From: Atopobiaceae bacterium
Lineage (GTDB): Bacteria > Actinomycetota > Coriobacteriia > Coriobacteriales > Atopobiaceae
Direction of reading: 5' to 3'
DNA length: 9,490 nucleotides
Assembly: GCA_017460265.1 (NCBI GenBank)
Contig: JAFUBJ010000333.1
Location: 1-9,490 of the forward strand
A program made the translations under genes and the position numbers. The notes below the pieces were generated by a model. It did not search any database. It saw only the letters and a list, made by a program, of their open reading frames with translations, and was not told where the DNA came from. Positions 1 through 5,198 of this stretch are shown here, one piece after another. Position 1 is the first letter of the stretch, and each line of letters opens with the position of its first letter.

Positions 1-815
1 GCAAGATGCGCACAGCGTCTGCGCTTTCCCCCATCCTGGCCGCCATCGCCGACAACACGCAGGTATTCGAGGCCGAGGAAAACCACATCCCCATCAGGCG
101 CCTGCAGCTGTGGCGCGAGGTGGACAACCTGCGCTGCGGAACCATTCCAGGCATCTTCGAGAAGGGCTTTGGCTTCGCAGCATATGCGGACTGGGTGCTG
201 GGCACGCCGCCGATCTTCGTAACGCGTCCCGCCGCCGACAACCCGGGAGGCAAGCGGCTGCGCGCGGCATTCGAAATGCCTGCCTCCGAGGTCTACGCGG
301 ATGCCCCCATGTCACGCGATGACGTCGAGCATCTCATCTCGATGTTCTGGCCCGACGTACGCCTGAAGCGCTTCGTTGAGATTCGCCCTGCAGACAGCCT
401 GCCCGAAGCGTGTGTTCTTGGCTACACGGCACTCATCAAAGGACTCTTCTACTCCGACGCATCACTTACCGCCATCGAGGGCGCCTTGGGGGTGAGCCCC
501 GAGGCCGCGCCCACACGCAGCGCGTGGCCCCTCTCGAAGGCAGATGTTGACGAGAGCATCGCGCAGGTGCAGACGCACGGCCTCGACGGCATGGTGTATG
601 GGGAGAAGCTGCGCGCGTGGGAGGAACGCCTCTTCTCTCTTGCCCGCGAGGCGCTCGACGAGGATGAGCGGGCGTACCTCGTGCCGCTTCAGACCTTTGC
701 GGCAACGAAACCTTGGTGGAACGTCAGCTCGCAAGACGCGCGATCTTCCCTTGCTCGCTATGCCACGGGCAGCATGATGCCCAAACGCTCGAGGTATCCG
801 TCATCGTCAAAGTAA
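1..815 (+). CDS. Glutamate-cysteine ligase, GCS2 (plant-type) family, 3' part
   Basis: This enzyme family joins glutamate and cysteine with ATP to make gamma-glutamylcysteine in the cytoplasm, the first step to glutathione and, in some actinobacteria, ergothioneine. The frame is open to the window edge. The first visible Met (base 6) is unlikely to be the start, because what follows matches the middle and C-terminal part of the family and roughly 150-200 residues should lie upstream. Counting from that Met, the block RRLQLWREVDNLRCGTIPG (about 31-49) followed by EKGFGFAAYADWVL (52-65) corresponds to the W-DTDP-RTG-LP / GFG-Y-DY region of plant-type ligases. VRLKRFVEIRPADSLP (118-133) corresponds to the conserved LEMRGAD-type strand. 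The last 19 or so codons overlap the convergent amidotransferase gene and are probably not conserved. GshA versus EgtA cannot be decided from this fragment. Family call is good; exact substrate is inferred. Confidence 0.72.
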   Translation, partial: KMRTASALSPILAAIADNTQVFEAEENHIPIRRLQLWREVDNLRCGTIPGIFEKGFGFAAYADWVLGTPPIFVTRPAADNPGGKRLRAAFEMPASEVYADAPMSRDDVEHLISMFWPDVRLKRFVEIRPADSLPEACVLGYTALIKGLFYSDASLTAIEGALGVSPEAAPTRSAWPLSKADVDESIAQVQTHGLDGMVYGEKLRAWEERLFSLAREALDEDERAYLVPLQTFAATKPWWNVSSQDARSSLARYATGSMMPKRSRYPSSSK

Positions 816-1534
816 TAGTTGTGCGCCGCCGCGACGCGAACCATCTGGCCATCTCGGTAGGCAATCAGGCGGCAGTGCAGCACGGGCTTCCAGTCTCCCC
901 CATCGTTCAGGGGCACCGTGCAGAAGTAGGTAGTCTGTCCCACCTGTGAAGAAAAGAGCGTGTCGCGCACCGTGTTGGTATGTACGTAGGTGTATGTGCC
1001 ATCGTTCAGGACCAAGTTGAGCTTATTCTCTACGGACAGCGACGCAAACGCATGCGAAAGCACCACGAAGCGCTCCGAGAAGTCGAGATGCCCTCCGTTG
1101 CGCAATGCCGCCTCGTTAAGCAGGTCCATCAGGAAGAGCACCACCTGCTCGCTGTCAGTCTGGCCAATCTCAAGCTCGTCATAGCCCTGTATGAGCGCCG
1201 AGTTGATGATGGTTCCGTTATGGGCGATCACCCATTCCGTGCCCGTCTCGTCGTTTCCTATGAAGGGGTGGCAGTTCTGGATGGAGACGATGCCCTTGGT
1301 CGCATTGCGTATGTGCCCCACCAGCTGCGACGCCCGTATGGGCTCTTCAAGCAGGTAGCGCAGATAGTTTGAGTCGATGGCGGGAAGTGACTCCTTAAAC
1401 ACCTGGATGCTGTCTTCCTCGCGCCACGCAAGCCCCCAACCATGGGGATGGTCCACGCTATGTGCGTAAAACTCGCGCAAGCGCATGTTGGCGTTCACCG
1501 GCCGACGTGAGCAGATGGCAAAGATCTCGCACAT
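758..1534 (-). CDS. Stand-alone class II glutamine amidotransferase (YafJ/EgtC-like)
   Basis: A 258-residue Ntn-hydrolase-type glutaminase domain with no fused synthase domain. Class II amidotransferases use an N-terminal cysteine, exposed after Met removal, to release ammonia from glutamine or to cleave gamma-glutamyl bonds. The ATG at 1534 is chosen because it puts the nucleophile at Cys2 (MCEIFAICS) and has GGAGGT 7 nt upstream; a GTG at 1543 in the same frame overlaps that site and would bury the cysteine. Visible motifs are HPHGWGLAW (29-37), the HIRNAT loop with Arg76, NCHPF (87-91), AHNGTI (104-109) and TDSE (126-129), all standard for the fold. The C-terminal half (LFSSQVG, TYFCTVPLND, AYRDG) looks like small YafJ-type proteins. 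No membrane segment or signal peptide. Physiological substrate unknown; the neighbouring gamma-glutamylcysteine-forming enzyme makes a gamma-glutamyl substrate worth considering, but the genes are convergent, not one operon. Confidence 0.88.
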   Translation of the reverse strand: MCEIFAICSRRPVNANMRLREFYAHSVDHPHGWGLAWREEDSIQVFKESLPAIDSNYLRYLLEEPIRASQLVGHIRNATKGIVSIQNCHPFIGNDETGTEWVIAHNGTIINSALIQGYDELEIGQTDSEQVVLFLMDLLNEAALRNGGHLDFSERFVVLSHAFASLSVENKLNLVLNDGTYTYVHTNTVRDTLFSSQVGQTTYFCTVPLNDGGDWKPVLHCRLIAYRDGQMVRVAAAHNYYFDDDGYLERLGIMLPVA

Positions 1535-1541
1535 AGAGGAC

Positions 1542-1547
1542 ACCTCC
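1542..1547 (-). promoter_or_regulatory. Shine-Dalgarno site deciding the amidotransferase start
   Basis: On the minus strand GGAGGT lies 7 nt before the ATG at 1534. It overlaps the alternative GTG at 1541-1543, which therefore cannot use it. This fixes Cys2 as the N-terminal nucleophile. Confidence 0.85.
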
Positions 1548-1580
1548 CTGATGCATCGTCATGTGAGTTCTCGCATGGCC

Positions 1581-1609
1581 TCCAAGAGGTTTCAGCCGCC
1601 CCTCTTGGA
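1581..1609. repeat. Perfect 9-bp inverted repeat in the amidotransferase leader
   Basis: TCCAAGAGG (1581-1589) and CCTCTTGGA (1601-1609) are exact complements around an 11-nt loop. The element sits 47 bp upstream of the amidotransferase ATG and about 100 bp downstream of the DUF2130 stop on the same strand. There is no U-tract on either side, so a classical Rho-independent terminator is not supported. It could be an operator, a leader hairpin controlling the amidotransferase, or a tail-less terminator for the DUF2130 gene. Confidence 0.6.
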
Positions 1610-1710
1610 CGAAAATGCAACTGCTATTCCTACCATACTACTTCTAGACATGGGCGCATCGCTGTCCGCAGGATGGCTAAACCGTGTGTCACGCTCTCGA
1701 AGATAGCCAG

Positions 1711-3150
1711 TTACTGCCCGTCAACCTCGACTTCGTCTGGCAGTGCAGCCTCTGCCTCCTCGCTGCCTGCCACCTCGACCTCAGCTTCCTCGCGTGCGGC
1801 ACGCGCCTCGGCAAAGGCCGCACGCATCGTGGGATTCTTCCAGGTAAGCTTGCGGATGGTCAGCCCCTCGGCCTTGTCGTTTGCCAGACGAAGCTGACGC
1901 TCGGAGGCCGTCAGACTGGCCTTGACCTTCTCGAGGTCGGCGATGGCACGGTCAATCTGGTCACTGGCATCCCCAAACTTGCGGCTCGCGCGCTCGTAGT
2001 TGGCACCAAACTTCTCCGTGAAGTCCTCCCTGGCCTCGTCGAAGTGCGTGATGTCGATGTTTTGCTGGCGCACGGCGGCCAGCTCGCGGCGCGCCTCGAG
2101 CCCCGCCAATGCCGCATTGCGCAGGATGGTGATCATGGGCACAAAGAGCTGCGGGCGAATGACGTACATCTTGTCATAGGCATAGCTCACGTCCGCAATG
2201 CCCCCGTTGTAGAACTCGTTCTCGGGCTCGAGCATGCTCACGAGCACCGCATACTCGCAGTGCTTGTTGTTGCGGTCTTGGTCGAGCTTCTTGAAGAAGT
2301 CCTCGTTCTTGTGGTGATGGGTCGTGCCTTCTTCCTCGGTCTTCATCTCGAACATGATGGAGAGGACCTCAACGCCCTCCTCGTCGACCTCGCGATAGAC
2401 GTAGTCGCCCTTTGACCCGCCAATGACATCGTTGTCCTTGTGGAACTCGGCGTTTCTGAAGGCAGTCGCGCGCCAGCGGTTGAACTCCATCTCGCAATGC
2501 TGCTCAAGGGACTCGCCGATGAGCTTGGTGGTAAGGCGCACGCGCTGGTCGCGCAGACGAGAGATCTCGTCGTCCTTGTCGCGAAGCTGCTGGTCTTTGA
2601 AGGAAGCCTGCTCGGCAAGACGTGCCTTGAGCGTTGCCTCGACGTTCTCGCGCTCTATCTGCGCCTGGGTGATCTTGCCCTCAAGCTCTGTGACGCGACG
2701 CTCGGCCTCGGCCACGGCATTGGCAACGGCTAGCTCACGCTGCGCGTCAGCCATGGCGCCTTGGGAGGCAATCTGCTGCTCGAGCAGAGCGATGCGTGCC
2801 TCGCGCTCGGACAGGGGCTCCTGCAGCTCGCGCTGTGCCTGTGCCGCGCGCTCGCCGTCCTCGCGTTGCGTCGTTGCCCGTGCCAGCGCGACAGCATCTG
2901 CCTGACGCTCGAGTTGGGCCTTGAGCTGCGCGATCTCTTGGTCGCGCTCCGCCAAGGCCTTCTCTCCCTCAGCCTGGGCCCGCGTTCGTGCCGCCTCCAC
3001 GGCACTTGTATGGGCATCCCGCATCAGCCGCTCACGCTCTGAGAGGTCGCGCTCGAACTCTGCGTCGCGCACCTGCCTCAGCAACTGGGCATAGCCCGAC
3101 TCGTCCACCTGGAACACCTTGCCGCAATGCGGGCAGCGAATCTCGTTCAT
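1711..3150 (-). CDS. DUF2130 protein: CxxC motif, coiled coil, nuclease-like core
   Basis: A 479-residue protein of the DUF2130 family, whose cellular role is unknown to me. The start at 3150 (MNEIRCPHCGKVFQVDESGY) is the usual family N-terminus and has an excellent AGGAGGAG site on the minus strand; a longer open frame to 3330 is non-conserved and crosses the divergent promoter region. Order of parts: CPHC (Cys6, Cys9), a single zinc-ribbon-like knuckle; a long Glu/Arg/Ala/Gln-rich coiled coil (about 30-205); the conserved core (about 208-350) with GSKGDY (Asp249), FEMK (Glu268, Lys270) and KLDQDRN; a helical C-terminal part (about 367-413); and an acidic tail (about 450-479). The spacing of Asp, then Glu-x-Lys, resembles a PD-(D/E)xK nuclease active site, so DNA cleavage or binding is an inference. 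No signal peptide or membrane segment. It is divergent from the cysteine desulfidase gene and may share control DNA with it. Confidence 0.86.
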   Translation of the reverse strand: MNEIRCPHCGKVFQVDESGYAQLLRQVRDAEFERDLSERERLMRDAHTSAVEAARTRAQAEGEKALAERDQEIAQLKAQLERQADAVALARATTQREDGERAAQAQRELQEPLSEREARIALLEQQIASQGAMADAQRELAVANAVAEAERRVTELEGKITQAQIERENVEATLKARLAEQASFKDQQLRDKDDEISRLRDQRVRLTTKLIGESLEQHCEMEFNRWRATAFRNAEFHKDNDVIGGSKGDYVYREVDEEGVEVLSIMFEMKTEEEGTTHHHKNEDFFKKLDQDRNNKHCEYAVLVSMLEPENEFYNGGIADVSYAYDKMYVIRPQLFVPMITILRNAALAGLEARRELAAVRQQNIDITHFDEAREDFTEKFGANYERASRKFGDASDQIDRAIADLEKVKASLTASERQLRLANDKAEGLTIRKLTWKNPTMRAAFAEARAAREEAEVEVAGSEEAEAALPDEVEVDGQ

Positions 3151-3200
3151 GGGTACTCTCCTCCTACGCATTCTTCCGCCTCTAAGCATACGCCAGCCAC

Positions 3201-3227
3201 CGGACATCTTTTGCCAAAGATCGTCCG
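3201..3227. promoter_or_regulatory. 27-bp imperfect inverted repeat, candidate operator
   Basis: Left arm CGGAC-ATCTTT (3201-3211), 4-nt centre TGCC, right arm AAAGAT-c-GTCCG (3216-3227): 11 complementary bases per arm with one unpaired base in the right arm. It lies between the divergent DUF2130 and cysteine desulfidase genes, about 55-80 bp upstream of the desulfidase -10 element and 51 bp from the DUF2130 start. This position suits an operator acting on one or both genes; no regulator is encoded in the window. Confidence 0.5.
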
Positions 3228-3279
3228 AACCGGAAGCCCCTGGCGCGCGGTGGTGCTCTTCCCCGTCAGCGGCTATACG

Positions 3280-3288
3280 TGAGATAAT
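3280..3288 (+). promoter_or_regulatory. Extended -10 promoter for the cysteine desulfidase gene
   Basis: TGA followed directly by GATAAT fits an extended -10 element (TGn plus a hexamer one base off TATAAT). No good -35 hexamer is visible, which is tolerated with an extended -10. Transcription would start near 3295, giving a leader of about 25 nt that contains the GAAGGAG ribosome site at 3308-3314. Confidence 0.5.
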
Positions 3289-3319
3289 GCGACTATCGAC
3301 CCCCTCTGAAGGAGTTCTC

Positions 3320-4615
3320 ATGGACGCCACCGCCTACGCCGAGCATGTCAGCATCTTGCAGGAGGAGCTCGTCTGCGCCTTGGGATGCACTGAACCCATC
3401 GCGGTTGCATACGCTGCTTCCTTGGCACGCGCGGCGCTAGGCACGCTTCCGCGCCATGTTGACGTCTCGTGCAGCGGCAACATCATCAAGAACGTCAAGA
3501 GCGTCACCGTCCCCAACTCGGGCGGCATGCGAGGGATTGAGGCGGCAGCCATCCTTGGCACGTTGGGAGGCGACGAGTCACGCGCGCTCGAGGTGCTCGA
3601 GGCAATCGAAGACGAACATCGCGCCGTTGCACCTGAGCTTATCAGCCAAGGCTACTGTTCTGTCGGGCTCGCCGAGGGTGTCTCGAACCTCTATGTACGC
3701 GTGGTGGCCACGCGCGACGAGCATGAGGCGGTTGCCTGCATCGCAGAGCGCCACACCAACGTGGTCGAGCTCACGCTTGACGGCACCGACGTAACCGTCG
3801 GCGAGGTACGCGCGTCCAAGACGGCGGAGGGAAAGGTGGTGGGTGACCCACGGGCCAACCTCAGCCTCACCTCCATCTGGGAGTTTGCGCACAGCTTTGC
3901 CCTTGAGGACCTTGACGAACTCATCAGCCGCCAGATCAACACGAACAAGGCCATCTCCGACGAGGGCCTGCGAGGAAACTGGGGCGCCAACATTGGACGA
4001 ACGCTCCTCAAGAGCCGCAGCAACGACATCACCTGCAAGGCACGCGCGACCGCGGCAGCTGGGTCCGACGCGCGCATGAGCGGCTGCAGCATGCCGGTGG
4101 TCATCTGCTGCGGGAGCGGCAACCAAGGAATCACCTGCTCGATGCCCGTGCTTGAGTATGCCCATGAGCTCTGGGCGTCACACGAGGACCTTGTGCGCGC
4201 CGTCGTGCTGTCTGACCTCACGGCAGTGCATGTCAAGTACTACATCGGAGAGCTCTCCGCCTTCTGCGGGGCCGTCAGCGCAAGCTGCGGCGCCGGGGCG
4301 GGCATCTGCCTGCTTCGCGGGGGCAGCTACGAGCAGTTTGAGGCCACTGTCGTCAACACCTTAGTCAACGTGGGCGGCATCATCTGCGACGGGGCAAAGC
4401 CCAGCTGTGCCGCCAAGATCAGCGCGGCCGTCGACGCCGCCATCCTGGGCTGCGACATGGCCCTGGCGGGCAGCAACTTCATGCCGGGAGACGGCCTTGT
4501 GGGAGAGACGCCCGAGGAATCAATCCATGCCATGGGCTACGTGGGCCGCGTGGGCATGCAGCCAACTGACGTGGAGATCTTGAACATCATGATTGGCAAG
4601 ACCAACGTCAACTGA
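3320..4615 (+). CDS. cyuA: L-cysteine desulfidase (UPF0597 / serine dehydratase alpha family)
   Basis: A 431-residue cytoplasmic enzyme expected to break L-cysteine into H2S, pyruvate and ammonia with an oxygen-sensitive [4Fe-4S] cluster, like archaeal cysteine desulfidase and E. coli CyuA (YhaM); related proteins deaminate serine. The ATG at 3320 follows GAAGGAG by 5 nt; the longer open frame from 3119 runs through the divergent gene and is rejected. Motifs in order: ALGCTEPIAVAYA (20-32, Cys23), SGNIIKNVKSVTVPN (52-66), GGMRGIEAAAILG (68-80), CCGSGNQGITCSMP (263-276), SASCGAGAG (320-328, Cys323), DGAKPSCAAK (357-366, Cys363) and LAGSNFMPGDGLVG (382-395). Cys23, Cys323 and Cys363 are the likely cluster ligands. 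There are 16 cysteines in all. It is probably a single-gene unit, with its own promoter upstream and a hairpin downstream. Serine or cysteine as main substrate cannot be settled from sequence alone. Confidence 0.88.
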   Translation: MDATAYAEHVSILQEELVCALGCTEPIAVAYAASLARAALGTLPRHVDVSCSGNIIKNVKSVTVPNSGGMRGIEAAAILGTLGGDESRALEVLEAIEDEHRAVAPELISQGYCSVGLAEGVSNLYVRVVATRDEHEAVACIAERHTNVVELTLDGTDVTVGEVRASKTAEGKVVGDPRANLSLTSIWEFAHSFALEDLDELISRQINTNKAISDEGLRGNWGANIGRTLLKSRSNDITCKARATAAAGSDARMSGCSMPVVICCGSGNQGITCSMPVLEYAHELWASHEDLVRAVVLSDLTAVHVKYYIGELSAFCGAVSASCGAGAGICLLRGGSYEQFEATVVNTLVNVGGIICDGAKPSCAAKISAAVDAAILGCDMALAGSNFMPGDGLVGETPEESIHAMGYVGRVGMQPTDVEILNIMIGKTNVN

Positions 4616-4640
4616 TCAAGACCGGCTCACACGCTAGAAA

Positions 4641-4679
4641 GAGGCGAACCAAAAGGGCAACTCCCTTCCGGTTCGCCTC
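4641..4679 (-). terminator. Long hairpin terminator between cyuA and rnhA
   Basis: Arms GAGGCGAACC (4641-4650) and GGTTCGCCTC (4670-4679) are perfect 10-bp complements. Inside them, after a 2-nt mismatch, AAGGG (4653-4657) pairs with CCCTT (4663-4667) around the loop CAACT. On the minus strand the stem is followed by TTTCT, so it best terminates the polA-rnhA transcript. On the plus strand it lies 26 nt after the cyuA stop and may also act there without a U-tract. The outer arm overlaps the first two bases of the rnhA stop codon. Confidence 0.8.
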
Positions 4680-5184
4680 AGAAGAAGCTGTTCTGGCCTG
4701 AATCCTCCTGCACGGGCACGTCTTCCAAAAGCGGCCCCTCCAGCCCGTCAGCCGCGCGGGTGGCGAGCTCGTCGGCGCGCTCGTTGAGCGGATGTCCCGC
4801 ATGGCCCTTGACCCATACCCATGTGACCTCATGGGGCCGTGCGGCATCGAGCAGGCGGAGCCACAGCTCCTTGTTGCTTACGGCCTTACGTTGGGAGTTT
4901 TTCCAGCCCTTGCGCATCCAGCTGTATATCCAATGCTGGTTGAAGGCATTGACCACGTATTGCGAGTCGGAGTGGAGCTCCACCACGCAGGGACGCTTGA
5001 GCGACTCGAGCGCCACCGCGGCAGCCATGAGCTCCATGCGGTTATTGGTCGTCTCGGCAAAGCCCTGGCAGACCTCCTTGCGATGCTCGATGCCTGAAGG
5101 GTCCACATAGAGCAGGACCACACCATACCCGCCCGGTCCGGGGTTGCCGCGCGAGGCACCGTCCGTATAGGCAACCACGCGCAT
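4678..5184 (-). CDS. rnhA: Ribonuclease HI
   Basis: A 168-residue enzyme that cuts the RNA strand of RNA-DNA hybrids using two metal ions, removing primers and R-loops. All active-site residues are present: Asp8 (YTDGASRGNPGPGG), Glu51 (TTNNRMEL), Asp73 (HSDSQYV), His128 (VKGHAGHP) and Asp138 (NERADELA). The basic-protrusion region WIYSWMRKGWKNSQRK (85-100) resembles that of E. coli. The length is a little over the E. coli enzyme's 155 residues because of an acidic tail ending in QNSFF. The ATG at 5184 is preferred because GGAGG lies 8 nt upstream; a GTG at 5202 overlaps the polA stop (GTGA) and would add six residues, but its own GGAGG is only 4 nt away. The gene follows polA by 14 nt, so it is almost certainly co-transcribed with it, and translation may be coupled. 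Confidence 0.95.
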   Translation of the reverse strand: MRVVAYTDGASRGNPGPGGYGVVLLYVDPSGIEHRKEVCQGFAETTNNRMELMAAAVALESLKRPCVVELHSDSQYVVNAFNQHWIYSWMRKGWKNSQRKAVSNKELWLRLLDAARPHEVTWVWVKGHAGHPLNERADELATRAADGLEGPLLEDVPVQEDSGQNSFF

Positions 5185-5192
5185 CTTTCGCG

Positions 5193-5197
5193 CCTCC
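5193..5197 (-). promoter_or_regulatory. Shine-Dalgarno site for rnhA
   Basis: GGAGG on the minus strand, 8 nt before the ATG at 5184, located in the gap between the polA stop and rnhA. A second GGAGG (5207-5211), inside the polA 3' end, lies 4 nt before the alternative GTG at 5202. The first has the better spacing and decides the start given here. Confidence 0.7.
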
Positions 5198-5198
5198 G

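Noticed and set aside
1675..1708. GGCTA...TAGCC as a terminator after the DUF2130 gene
   Set aside because: Only 5 bp with a 24-nt loop and no U-tract.
1684..2415. A 243-codon plus-strand frame inside the DUF2130 gene
   Set aside because: Antisense shadow of a GC-rich coding region; Val/Leu-rich composition with no recognisable domain.
3119..3319. A 67-residue N-terminal extension of the cysteine desulfidase
   Set aside because: Antisense to the DUF2130 gene start and not family-like; the ATG at 3320 has a clear ribosome site and promoter.
3151..3330. A 60-residue N-terminal extension of the DUF2130 protein
   Set aside because: Overlaps the divergent promoter and cyuA start; the conserved N-terminus with a strong AGGAGGAG site starts at 3150.
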